From: Franconibacter helveticus LMG 23732
Lineage (GTDB): Bacteria > Pseudomonadota > Gammaproteobacteria > Enterobacterales > Enterobacteriaceae
Reading direction: 5' to 3'
DNA length: 64,000 nucleotides
NCBI RefSeq assembly: GCF_000463115.2
Contig: NZ_AWFX01000042.1
Span: 421,343-485,342, forward strand
A program made the position numbers and the translations under genes. Positions 8,079 through 16,456 of this stretch are shown here, in pieces; within the stretch, counting starts at the first letter, position 1, and the number at the start of each line of letters is the position of its first letter. Below the pieces are notes generated by a model. The model was given only the letters and a program-made list of their open reading frames with translations, did no database searches and had not been told where the DNA came from.

Positions 8079-9902
8079 CTACGGCTGCCAGGTTAGCTCG
8101 TCTCCGGCCATTTTTTTATCCAGATAGTACGCCGCGCTGATAAGCGCCAGATGAGAAAGCGCCTGCGGAAAGTTGCCCAGCGCATTGCCCAGCGGGTCGA
8201 ACTCTTCGGCATATAAGCCCAGATGGTTGGCGTGGATGAGCACCTTTTCAAATTCAATGCGCGCCTCCTCCAGCCGGTCGGCGCGGGCAAGACACTCCAC
8301 ATACCAGAACGAACAGGCGACAAAATAGCCCTCTTCGCCGTGCAGGGAATCTGCCGGGGTTTCGCTGGCGATATAGCGGCGCACCATGCCGCCGCGCACC
8401 AGCTTGTTTTTAATGGCGTCGAGCGTTGCCAGCCAGTCGGGATCTTTCGCGCTGACGAAGCGAAACAGCGGCATCAGCAGCATTGAGCCATCAAGGTCGG
8501 TGCCATGGCGGGTCGAGGTAAAGTGACCGAGCTGCGCGTTCCAGAAGTTTTCCCAGATATCTTCACGGATAGCCTGGCGCACACGCTCCCAGCGATCATA
8601 AGGCATCGACAGCGAGCGCCTGGCGCCCAGCCGCAGCGCTCTGTCGAGCGCCACCCAGCACATAAGCCTTGAGTAAAGAAAATGCTCCGGCTCGCCGCGC
8701 ATCTCCCAGATCCCCGCGTCGGGGCTGTTCCAGATATCGCAAACGTGATCGACAAGCCGGATCACATGCTGCCAGCCGCGGTGCGGTATGCCGTCGCCAT
8801 ATTTCGTCGTCAGATACAGCGTATCGAGCAGCTCGCCATAAATGTCCAGCTGGCGCTGCTGCCAGGCGCCGTTGCCGATGCGCACCGGCGTTGACCCCAG
8901 ATGCCCCTGCAAATGCGGCAGTTCGTATTCCTGTAAATCTGTGCCGCTGTCCAGCCGGTACATAACCTGTAACTTGTGCGGTTCAAACTGGCTGTTCTCC
9001 ATGCAGGTGCGCACCCAGTGGCCGAACGCTTTCGCCTCTTCAATGTAGCCAAGGCGGATAAACGCGTAACAGCTAAACGACGCGTCTCTTATCCAGCCGG
9101 CGCGGTAGTCCCAGTTGCGCTCGCCGCCGATAAGTTCCGGCAGGCTGAAGGTGGCGGCAGCGGCGACGGAGCCGTGCCGCTTTGAGCTTAATAGCTTCAG
9201 CACCAGCGAAGAGCGGATCACCATCTCACGCCAGCGTCCGCGATATTTGTTTTTACCGACCCACTGCTGCCAGAATGCCAGCGTCTCGTGCTGCATCCGC
9301 TCCACGTCCTGCTGGCCCTGTCCGGTGGCCGTTTCGCCGCCGATAATAAAAAAAGCCTCTTCGCCGCATTGCAGCGTAAAGCGGCTCTGCACCGCGTTAG
9401 CCTCGCCGCGTAGCGCCACCGAGGCGTTAAGCGTGACGCTTTGCTGGCCTTCCGCCTGCCAGAGCGCCGTGTTTTCCATGACGTGCAGATCCGGCTCTAC
9501 CCTCGCATAGTCGAATTTCAGGCGGCAGAGCATCGTCAGCGTCGCTTCCCCCTGCACCACTTTCACCCGGCGAACAATGCAGGGCGGCGTTTGATTATCC
9601 GCGGTGATCGGCATGAAATCGTTCAGCTCGATAACGGCGTTTTGCGCCAGCCAGCGGGTTTGCAGGATATTACTGTCCGGCAGATAAAACTGCACCGTGC
9701 GCCAGCCCTCGCCTTCCGGCGACAGCGTAAAAATGCCTGAACGTTCGTCATCCAGCAGGGCGGTAAAAAGCGAGGGGCTGTCGAGCTCCGGCCAGCACCA
9801 GTAATCAATCGCGCCTTTGGTCGTCACCAGCGCGCAGGTGCGCAGGTCGCCGATAAGGCCGTGCTTGCAGATGGGGGCTGGCGCAGAGTCGTTGGCTGTC
9901 AT
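8079..9902 (-). CDS. Glycoside hydrolase family 15 protein (glucoamylase/trehalase-like)
   Basis: The 607-aa protein begins with the bacterial GH15 N-terminal beta-sandwich (ICKHGLIGDLRTCALVTTKG, then IDYWCWPELDSPS) and continues into an (alpha/alpha)6 barrel containing GGERNWDYRAGWIRDASFS, the GH15 substrate-binding signature. There is no signal peptide, so it is probably cytoplasmic. Bacterial relatives include glucoamylases and trehalases; the substrate cannot be decided here. It is convergent with idnD and divergent from the universal stress protein unit at 10106. Only a weak GGAAA precedes the ATG. Confidence 0.88.
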   Translation of the reverse strand: MTANDSAPAPICKHGLIGDLRTCALVTTKGAIDYWCWPELDSPSLFTALLDDERSGIFTLSPEGEGWRTVQFYLPDSNILQTRWLAQNAVIELNDFMPITADNQTPPCIVRRVKVVQGEATLTMLCRLKFDYARVEPDLHVMENTALWQAEGQQSVTLNASVALRGEANAVQSRFTLQCGEEAFFIIGGETATGQGQQDVERMQHETLAFWQQWVGKNKYRGRWREMVIRSSLVLKLLSSKRHGSVAAAATFSLPELIGGERNWDYRAGWIRDASFSCYAFIRLGYIEEAKAFGHWVRTCMENSQFEPHKLQVMYRLDSGTDLQEYELPHLQGHLGSTPVRIGNGAWQQRQLDIYGELLDTLYLTTKYGDGIPHRGWQHVIRLVDHVCDIWNSPDAGIWEMRGEPEHFLYSRLMCWVALDRALRLGARRSLSMPYDRWERVRQAIREDIWENFWNAQLGHFTSTRHGTDLDGSMLLMPLFRFVSAKDPDWLATLDAIKNKLVRGGMVRRYIASETPADSLHGEEGYFVACSFWYVECLARADRLEEARIEFEKVLIHANHLGLYAEEFDPLGNALGNFPQALSHLALISAAYYLDKKMAGDELTWQP

Positions 9903-10105
9903 GGTTTTTCCGGTTCAGGGCGTCAGTCGTTCAGCAAGTATAGATGCGGATCGCCAGGGTTTTGCTTTTCCGGTTTTAACCGCCTCGTGGCGGTAAACCG
10001 GCTAAGGGCCATTTTCGTGCTCTTTTTACCTTAAATGCGCGACAACCCCGTGTCAGGCCATACTATTGTCAGAATAAGCGGCAATAACTGGCATGAGGAG
10101 ATGAA

Positions 10106-10207
10106 ATGAAATCATCCGTCAACAAGCCTGCGATCGCAGGGTATTTATCGCGGCGCGGCTTGCGCCAGGCGCTGGCGCATTTTACGCAAGGAGAGGCGCG
10201 TGAATAA
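10106..10207 (+). CDS. 33-codon ORF overlapping the start of the universal stress protein gene
   Basis: The ORF reads MKSSVNKPAIAGYL and so on for 33 residues. It has a strong GAGGAG 5 nt upstream and its stop overlaps the GTG of the next gene by 8 bp. The peptide is basic and resembles nothing I recognise. It could be a small protein or a leader that couples translation of the stress protein gene. Confidence 0.5.
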   Translation: MKSSVNKPAIAGYLSRRGLRQALAHFTQGEARE

Positions 10208-11015
10208 CGCCGTTGTCGCGTGCATACAGGGCGCGCCCGTCGACCGCGCGGTTTGCGAATATGGCGCCTGGGCGGCGACAACCCTTGGCGCGCCGCTCGC
10301 CCTGCTGCATATGCTGCCAGAAACGCGCCCGCCCGCGCCCTGCGCCTTCATGGATGCAACAGCGGCTTCGCTGCTCCAGCAGCTGGAAAAGGTTGAAAAC
10401 GAACGCCAGCGGTTAGACATGGCGCTGGGTGAAGCGCGGCTGGCTGGCTGCGCCGCGTGGCTCAGGCAGCGTGGTCTTGCAAGCGCGCAACTGCTGCAAA
10501 AGCAAGGCTCGCCTGCCGCGCTGCTCGAAGGCATGGCCGACGTGCGCCTGATGGTATTCGGCAAGGAAGAAGCGCTAAATCCGGTCGGCAGCGCGGTTGA
10601 GACGCTGATTCGCCTGCACCGGGGCGCCGTGCTGGCGGCGGCAGGCCCCTTTACAGAACCTCGCCGCGCGATGTTTGCCTGGGACGCCAGCAACGAGTGC
10701 CGCAAACACCTGGCGACCCTGACCGCAAGCCCGCTGCTTTACGGCATGGAGTGCCATCTGGTGATGGTGAACGGCAACGCCACGGCGCTGCAAAATGGCT
10801 ATGACGTCTGGCGCAAGGCGGGGATCCGGGTGCAGGCGCATATGCTGGAAGGAACCTCCGTCACGGAATCGCTCCACCGTTATGCCGAAACGCATCGCAT
10901 CGACCTGACCATCATGGGCGCATACGGCCATTCGCCGCGACGACGCTATTTTATTGGCCGCCACGCCGCACAGATGCTGTTTACCAGCCGCCTGCCGCTG
11001 ATGCTGCTGCGCTAG
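10200..11015 (+). CDS. Tandem universal stress protein (UspA-fold)
   Basis: The protein is 271 aa, enough for two UspA-fold repeats. The C-terminal half ends with the recognisable nucleotide-loop pattern (DLTIMGAYGHSPRRRYFIG, then TSRLPLMLLR), like the G-2x-G-9x-G(S/T) motif of ATP-binding Usps; the N-terminal half is diverged. The GTG start has a GGAGAGG just upstream and overlaps a 33-codon ORF. It is divergent from the GH15 gene, and a stress or stationary-phase role in carbohydrate storage is possible but not shown. Confidence 0.83.
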   Translation: MNNAVVACIQGAPVDRAVCEYGAWAATTLGAPLALLHMLPETRPPAPCAFMDATAASLLQQLEKVENERQRLDMALGEARLAGCAAWLRQRGLASAQLLQKQGSPAALLEGMADVRLMVFGKEEALNPVGSAVETLIRLHRGAVLAAAGPFTEPRRAMFAWDASNECRKHLATLTASPLLYGMECHLVMVNGNATALQNGYDVWRKAGIRVQAHMLEGTSVTESLHRYAETHRIDLTIMGAYGHSPRRRYFIGRHAAQMLFTSRLPLMLLR

Positions 11016-11851
11016 CGCATGGTGATGGTCGCCGTGGCGCTGACGTTTATCTCTCCAGCTGCCATCTTCTGGCCGGGAAGGTGTATCAGGTTTGCGACAA
11101 ACTCCATGCTTTGCGACGGCGTCGGCGCGGGCTGCCCAAAGCGCACCGCGTTTCCGGCGGCGTCGTACAGCCGTATCCCCAGTCCCGCCAGGTTTGTTTG
11201 CAGCGTGGTGTCGTCATACTGCTTGCCGCCGTAGGTAAAGTTCACCATCACGTTGCGGTAATCCTGCGGGGTATGGCAAACCACCGGCAGCATAAAGGCC
11301 GCCTGCGCCAGTTTTTCTTTGCGGTAAGAAAGCGTCGTGGTGGGGAACGTCACCGTTACCCTTTTTTTCGTCGCCACGCAGGCCATATTGTGCACCACGA
11401 GATGCGTCAGGTTGAGCTGCCGCTTATGCTGGTCGTTGCTTAATATCAACAGCGTACCGGGAGAGTAATCCCCGCCTTTCAGTTCGCCTGTTTTATAGAT
11501 CCTGAGCTTATAGCCCGCGCCCGGCTCAACGCGGTTTGCGCCAGCGACCAGGCACTCTTCGCCCTCCCGCTGGCACAGGCTAAAGCCAATGCCCGGTATG
11601 GTGGTCTGGTAAATGCCCCGCCCGGCATCCCATAACGCATAGGGCGAAATGACTTCATACCCGCTGCTTTGCGACGTGGGAAAGGTTGGCAGCATAACCG
11701 GCAGGGTTTTGAGCACGGTGCCGTTCGCGACATCGCTGGTTGTGCGGATATCGCCACCCTTCAGGGGGATAATTTCTGCGTGCGCCAGCCCCACTGCGAA
11801 AAGGGAAAGCGCCGTCAAAAGCGCAGCCTGGCCGTTTCGGTTCACTGGCAC
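11012..11851 (-). CDS. Fimbrial tip adhesin/minor subunit of cluster 1
   Basis: A 279-aa protein with a signal peptide (ALLTALSLFAVGLAHA, cut before EIIPLKGG). The C-terminal half ends with an alternating strand (NVSATATITMR) like the donor-strand-accepting pilin fold, and four or more cysteines allow a two-domain adhesin layout. The start overlaps the usher stop by 10 bp, so translation is probably coupled. As the last gene of the chaperone-usher cluster it is the best candidate for the tip adhesin. Its receptor is unknown. Confidence 0.75.
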   Translation of the reverse strand: MPVNRNGQAALLTALSLFAVGLAHAEIIPLKGGDIRTTSDVANGTVLKTLPVMLPTFPTSQSSGYEVISPYALWDAGRGIYQTTIPGIGFSLCQREGEECLVAGANRVEPGAGYKLRIYKTGELKGGDYSPGTLLILSNDQHKRQLNLTHLVVHNMACVATKKRVTVTFPTTTLSYRKEKLAQAAFMLPVVCHTPQDYRNVMVNFTYGGKQYDDTTLQTNLAGLGIRLYDAAGNAVRFGQPAPTPSQSMEFVANLIHLPGQKMAAGEINVSATATITMR

Positions 11852-14244
11852 TGTAGCCTCCGGATCGTTTCATTCTGACGTTGTGGATTTTCTATAACGC
11901 ACCGTAGGTTCACGGTTTCCCCTTTTGTCTGTAGCGGCAAGTTTTGCTCTGTTATTTCAGCCAGCGCGATCCCGTTTTCCGACACCATGCCGACGTTGTT
12001 GCCCCGGCTGTCGTAAAGCGCCGTCCCGAAGGGCAGCGGCCTGTTTTGCGCGTCCACCACGCGCACAAACTGCCGCTGTTGATAGCGGGCCGCGAAATTC
12101 ATCTCAACAATCGCCCCCTGGCGGGGCGCGGAAGTGACCACGTCGCTGGAGACGTTGATATCCAGATTGCTGCTCTCGTTAAACAGCGCCTCTTCGTTAT
12201 AGTGATAAGGCACCAGATTGGGCGCGATGGCGTTGCCTGCGGCGTCGGTCTCGACGTTCTGGTTGTTTTCTACTTTTAGCCCCTGCACGTTGTCGGTGTG
12301 GATCAGCGCCGCGCTGTTGCCCAGGCGCTGGCTGAAAGTTACGCCGTGGTGATGCGCTATTACGCCCCCTTCCATGCCGAGGGAAAACTGCTGCCCCTGG
12401 TCGCTGCTCCTGAACGTGCCGGACCCCAGGCCATGGCTGCTGAGGTAAGCCACAGACGCGTCAACCTCCTGCGCGTCGCTGCGCTGGGTGGTGGTGGCGT
12501 TGAGGTTATAGCTAAGCTGGCGGTCTTCAAGCAGGGAGCCGGAAGCGGCGATCTGGTCTGTGCTGTGGCCCTCGCTGTTGCTGTGGTTCAACGTAACGTA
12601 ATGGTTCATCTCTTCATTAAGCGGAACAGAGAGCGTAAGCGAGACGATCTTTTCGTGGCTGCCGTCGTCGTTTTTCTGCCGCCCCACGCTTGCGATAAGC
12701 GTATAGCGGGAAAGGTTAATATTCAGACTGCCGCGCAGCGCATGGCTGGCGCCGCCGTTCCAGTTTTCCTGGCGGGTATAGTTCAGCACCGCGTTCCCCA
12801 CCGACGTATTCTGGCTGAACTGCAACGAGTATTTGTTTTTATAGTTGCCGTAGCGCGTCCCGCCGGCATCGCTTCGCGCATCGTCAAATTCCCGGTAGCC
12901 CGTCGACAGCTTGTGTTCCAGCGTGGCGAGCAGATAGCTTTGGGTTTGCGCGAGGTATTTTGTGTAGCCAAGCTTGATCTTCTCGCCCTGCCGGGCGGTC
13001 TGATGCGCGCTGGCGGCGCGGCGGCTGCCGTTAAGCAGCGCATAAAAAGCGCCCGGATAGCGTAAGTTTGCCCCGACGCCCGCCGCCAGGTTGGCATAGT
13101 TTTCGGCGTACTGCGCCCCGCCCAGCAAGGTAAAAGCGTTGCTAAGGCCATACTGGGCGTCGCCCTCAACCAGCGTCGATTTGTCTGTCTCCTGCTGACG
13201 GTTTTTCCCGGCGTAGAGGTAATATTTGATGACCCCTTCCGGCGCCAGCATATCGATGCTGTTATAGGGCTGATAAAAGGTGCGCTGCGCCCCGTTGGCC
13301 TCATAGACCGTCACCTGCATATCGCCAGCGCTGGCGGATGCGGGAATATCCTTAAGCGTAAACGGGCCAGGGGTCACTTTTCGCGTGGCGATCACATAGC
13401 CTTTTTGCCGGACCACCACGGTCGCGTTGCTTTGCGCCACGCCGACAATGGCCGGCGCGTAATTGCGCTCTGCGGCGGAAAACATGCCGGTGTTGGAGGT
13501 TAGCGAAAGCCCGCGCAGCGACAGGCTGGAGAAAAAGATACCCGAAGTATAAAAATCCCCTGCCGTCAGCGTGCCGCGCACGCTGTCGATATCATGGCGG
13601 ATGTAGCTCGCGCTGCTGGTATAGCCAGGCTTCCCGGCGTCCTGCCAGCTTAAGAAGCCGTTATTGCGAAACTGGAACCCGCCAAGGTTCATCCCATTCT
13701 CAAAGGTGCCGTACATTACCGACTGGTTAGGGCCGTGGTTTAACCGCTCATTTTCATACTGCACGGAATAGTTGCTGAATGCGGCGTTGATGCCGTTGTC
13801 CCAGTCCTGGCGCCGCGCCACGTCATACCGGTTGGGTTTGGCCCAGAATTTTTGCGGCACCGTAATGGTTAACAGGTTCTCGCCAAGGTCGATATCCACG
13901 CTGGACGGGGTGATAAACTGGCTTAACGGCGCTCCGCCTGGCGGGCATTCCGGCGCGGTGATGCCCCACAACGTCAGGCGATCGCAGGTAAACAGCGGCT
14001 GAACTTTTCCTTGCCAGTCGCTAACGGTAATGGCCTCGCTGCCCATGGCTTCGCCATTGACCACCACCTTCAATTTATATTCGCCCGGCAGCAGGTCGTT
14101 GCCTTCATTGAAATAAGACGCGTCGATGCCGCTGATGCCCGGGGTTTTTTCCAGCAGGGAGAGATCAAACTGCTCCTCGCAATAAGCGTTACAGCTCGTC
14201 ACCAGAAGCAGAAAACCGCACGGTTTCAGCATGTTGCGCATCAT
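11842..14244 (-). CDS. Outer-membrane fimbrial usher, cluster 1
   Basis: A FimD/PapC-type usher of 800 aa from the ATG at 14242-14244 (MMRNMLKPCGFLLL signal peptide). It shows the N-terminal chaperone-binding domain (FDLSLLEKTPGISGIDASYF), the 24-strand barrel with plug-domain motifs (VVRQKGYVIATRKVTPGPF) and C-terminal domains (PLPFGTALYDSRGNNVGMVS). The frame is open to a GTG at 14301, but that codon lies inside a terminator hairpin, which supports the downstream start. It exports subunits of the pilin encoded immediately upstream. Confidence 0.93.
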   Translation of the reverse strand: MMRNMLKPCGFLLLVTSCNAYCEEQFDLSLLEKTPGISGIDASYFNEGNDLLPGEYKLKVVVNGEAMGSEAITVSDWQGKVQPLFTCDRLTLWGITAPECPPGGAPLSQFITPSSVDIDLGENLLTITVPQKFWAKPNRYDVARRQDWDNGINAAFSNYSVQYENERLNHGPNQSVMYGTFENGMNLGGFQFRNNGFLSWQDAGKPGYTSSASYIRHDIDSVRGTLTAGDFYTSGIFFSSLSLRGLSLTSNTGMFSAAERNYAPAIVGVAQSNATVVVRQKGYVIATRKVTPGPFTLKDIPASASAGDMQVTVYEANGAQRTFYQPYNSIDMLAPEGVIKYYLYAGKNRQQETDKSTLVEGDAQYGLSNAFTLLGGAQYAENYANLAAGVGANLRYPGAFYALLNGSRRAASAHQTARQGEKIKLGYTKYLAQTQSYLLATLEHKLSTGYREFDDARSDAGGTRYGNYKNKYSLQFSQNTSVGNAVLNYTRQENWNGGASHALRGSLNINLSRYTLIASVGRQKNDDGSHEKIVSLTLSVPLNEEMNHYVTLNHSNSEGHSTDQIAASGSLLEDRQLSYNLNATTTQRSDAQEVDASVAYLSSHGLGSGTFRSSDQGQQFSLGMEGGVIAHHHGVTFSQRLGNSAALIHTDNVQGLKVENNQNVETDAAGNAIAPNLVPYHYNEEALFNESSNLDINVSSDVVTSAPRQGAIVEMNFAARYQQRQFVRVVDAQNRPLPFGTALYDSRGNNVGMVSENGIALAEITEQNLPLQTKGETVNLRCVIENPQRQNETIRRLQCQ

Positions 14245-14290
14245 GTCTTTCGGCAGGAAGGTCACAAGGCAGCCAGCGCCGCCCGAAACG

Positions 14291-14318
14291 AAAACGGCCA
14301 CCTTCGAAAAGGTGGCCG
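14291..14318 (-). terminator. Intergenic attenuator between pilin and usher genes
   Basis: A perfect 10-bp stem CGGCCACCTT/AAGGTGGCCG with a 4-nt loop, followed on the minus strand by TTTT. It begins 6 bp after the pilin stop and precedes the usher start. It would terminate most transcripts after the pilin gene and so raise pilin over usher. Confidence 0.85.
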
Positions 14319-14323
14319 GACGG

Positions 14324-14860
14324 TTATTTATAATTCACGGTAAAGACCGCGTCGCCAGCAACCTCGCCGCCGCTCACGTTATCAGCGAGACGGGCATATT
14401 TAACCCTGAAATTGAGGTTATCTGAGCCCTGGTTAAGGCGGTCAAGATAGCTGGACTGCGGCAGTTCGCGATTCAACGCCAGCAGTTGATTCTGCTCGTC
14501 GAATAATTCCAGCCCTACGCCGTTTTCACTCGCGGTATTTTTAATGATGTTGTTGTCACCTTCCGTTTCCGCTGCGAGCGTAATGGAAATATGCTCGGCT
14601 TCCGCTTTGCTGACGCAATTCAGTTGCAGCTGGAAATCCTTGCTGTTAGTTTCTGATGCCTGGCCAATATTTAATTTCTCAAGCTCGCTGGCTTTAACCG
14701 CTTGCAGGTTGACCGATTGGTCAGGTGATGTAAATGCGCAGGTTGGCTGCGTTACTGCGCCGTTAAAATGAACCGTGATAGATTCATTTTCACCGGCAAG
14801 CACGCCAGCAGATACACTTGCCACAGATAATGCCAGCAAAACTTTAGACAGGTTTTTCAT
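14324..14860 (-). CDS. Major fimbrial subunit, cluster 1
   Basis: A 178-aa pilin with a signal peptide (MKNLSKVLLALSVASVSAG), the canonical disulfide pair (QPTCAFTS and LQLNCVS) and a C-terminal beta strand ending GDAVFTVNYK, with the penultimate Tyr of chaperone-usher subunits. GAAGG lies 8 nt before the ATG. It follows the chaperone gene and precedes the usher behind an attenuator. Confidence 0.9.
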   Translation of the reverse strand: MKNLSKVLLALSVASVSAGVLAGENESITVHFNGAVTQPTCAFTSPDQSVNLQAVKASELEKLNIGQASETNSKDFQLQLNCVSKAEAEHISITLAAETEGDNNIIKNTASENGVGLELFDEQNQLLALNRELPQSSYLDRLNQGSDNLNFRVKYARLADNVSGGEVAGDAVFTVNYK

Positions 14861-14895
14861 TGTTATTACCTTCTTTATTTAATACCAGGGGGGTT

Positions 14896-15612
14896 TCATA
14901 TCACCGTTGCGGTGACCGTTTCGGAGGTATCGCCGAAATCGTTAATAATGTTAAAATGGATCTGCCGTGCGCTTGCAGCCGCGCCGCTTTTTATAATGAG
15001 ATCGGCATGAGGCGCTATCATATCAACATCAAAACTTCTGGATTCATCGCTTCCCGCCCAGACCTTATTAAACGTAATGTAATAAGGCGTAGGATTATGA
15101 ACAGTGATGCCGCTGGCGGTGCGTTTCCATTCAAGCCGGGTATAAGCTTTTTCCATATTCGCTTTTACCGTCTGGGGGCGATATAACACTTTTATGCGGG
15201 TACGCATAACGATAGCCAGGCGAGGGTTGCCGCTGGCGCTGTCGAGTTTGGGGATTTCCTTAACGTTGAGCCAGTAAAGCTGCTCTTCGTTTTTCTTCTC
15301 AAGATCCTGATTTATCGCTGTTAAACGCAGGGCCACCTTATGGTTAGCCTTAATCTTCGCCAGCGGCGGTTCAACAAAAATGGCTTCCTGGGGTTTGCCG
15401 TTTTTATCTTCCACCCAGCTCTGCATTAAGTAATCGCTGTTGGTTGGATTATCCACCTTAACAATAGCAACGCGGGTTTTCGAGGCCGGAAATATAACCC
15501 GATTCTGGTCAAGCACCAGCGAAGCGCAGGCGGGAGAAACCGTCACCATATTAGCCAAAAGGGGTAGGAAAAAGCTAAATGCTATACAGCGGGAGGATAA
15601 TTTAATATTCAT
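14896..15612 (-). CDS. Periplasmic fimbrial chaperone, cluster 1
   Basis: A PapD/FimC-type chaperone of 238 aa, with a signal peptide, the G1-strand region and the conserved motifs NRVIFPASKTRVAIVKVDN and EEQLYWLNVKEIPK. I took the ATG at 15610-15612 because AGGA sits 9 nt upstream; an in-frame GTG 9 nt earlier lies too close to the Shine-Dalgarno. It is the first gene of the cluster (chaperone, pilin, usher, adhesin), which differs from pilin-first operons such as fim and from the second cluster in this window. Confidence 0.92.
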   Translation of the reverse strand: MNIKLSSRCIAFSFFLPLLANMVTVSPACASLVLDQNRVIFPASKTRVAIVKVDNPTNSDYLMQSWVEDKNGKPQEAIFVEPPLAKIKANHKVALRLTAINQDLEKKNEEQLYWLNVKEIPKLDSASGNPRLAIVMRTRIKVLYRPQTVKANMEKAYTRLEWKRTASGITVHNPTPYYITFNKVWAGSDESRSFDVDMIAPHADLIIKSGAAASARQIHFNIINDFGDTSETVTATVI

Positions 15613-16281
15613 CTGGTTCACTTCCTGGCAGGCAAAAAATAAATCAAAACGCCTTTGAGGAAAACCTCAATTAATATATTCAGGAGCTAAAGTTTTAATA
15701 TGCTAACAAGCAAAAACGCCTTGATCAAGTCATTACCTGAAACAATTCTACATCAGCGTAATTATATCCATTCACATAAACTATGGTGACTTAATTTAAA
15801 TTTTCGACAATTAATCACCAATTTAGCCATTTTAGATAACCTGCACTTAACATTTGTTATTAGCAGATCAACCGGATGTTGATTCAGGCCTGCCACTTAG
15901 TGACATTATTTAAATAATAAAACACCTTTCAGGCATTATAATTAGCGAACAGGAAATAATTAACGCGCGCGTTTATGTCTGAATAACCCTACATCTGTTT
16001 CACGATGATTTTTATAAATGGCGACCGGCGGTTAAAACGGAAAATTAAAATTATTTCCCCTTCTCTGTATCGCGTGCTTGCACAGAGCGATTGAGCTTCC
16101 GCTTTGTCTTGATGAAGTGATTAAACCATCGCCTCCGCGCACACAGGGCGGTTGACTATTCTCTTCACCGCTGCGCAGGCGACGGGCCACCGTCCTCGCA
16201 GCACGCGTCTCTTTCTCGCCAGCCCGCAGCGTCCGCTAAAAAAGTCCGTAAAGCGCCTTGATTGTTATTGGCTTTTACCAA
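15613..16281. other. AT-rich intergenic region upstream of fimbrial cluster 1 and the SOS operon
   Basis: No credible gene is seen in about 670 bp. The left 450 bp are strikingly AT-rich against a GC-rich chromosome, as is usual for H-NS-silenced fimbrial promoters. The right part (16060-16260) returns to GC-rich sequence with several short GC palindromes but no obvious RNA gene. The fimbrial promoter presumably lies in the left half; I could not fix its boxes. Confidence 0.6.
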
Positions 16282-16301
16282 TACTGTATATAAAAACAGT
16301 A
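16282..16301. promoter_or_regulatory. LexA (SOS) box
   Basis: TACTGTATATAAAAACAGTA matches the strong LexA operator, and to my memory is the same as the E. coli umuDC box. It lies 27 bp before the first ATG of the operon, so the operon should be SOS-induced. Confidence 0.95.
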
Positions 16302-16327
16302 TTTGCGATTTTTCTATGGAGGGTGCG

Positions 16328-16456
16328 ATGACAAACGATCTTTTTTTACCGACAGCGGAACACCGCCCGGCGGCGCCTGATGATGCCGCCGCCGCCAACG
16401 CTGGCGCGCTTATGAGTACCACACGGCAGCGGCCAGCCCATGTACGCTCTCATTGA
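16328..16456 (+). CDS. 42-aa SOS-controlled ORF in the umuD position
   Basis: This ORF (begins MTNDLFLPTAEHRPAAPDDA) has a strong GGAGGG Shine-Dalgarno, follows the LexA box directly and overlaps umuC by 17 bp in another frame. This is exactly where umuD is expected. It shows none of the UmuD features: no Cys-Gly cleavage site and no Ser/Lys catalytic dyad. It may be the start of a umuD that suffered a deletion, or a short peptide that couples translation into umuC. Confidence 0.65.
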   Translation: MTNDLFLPTAEHRPAAPDDAAAANAGALMSTTRQRPAHVRSH

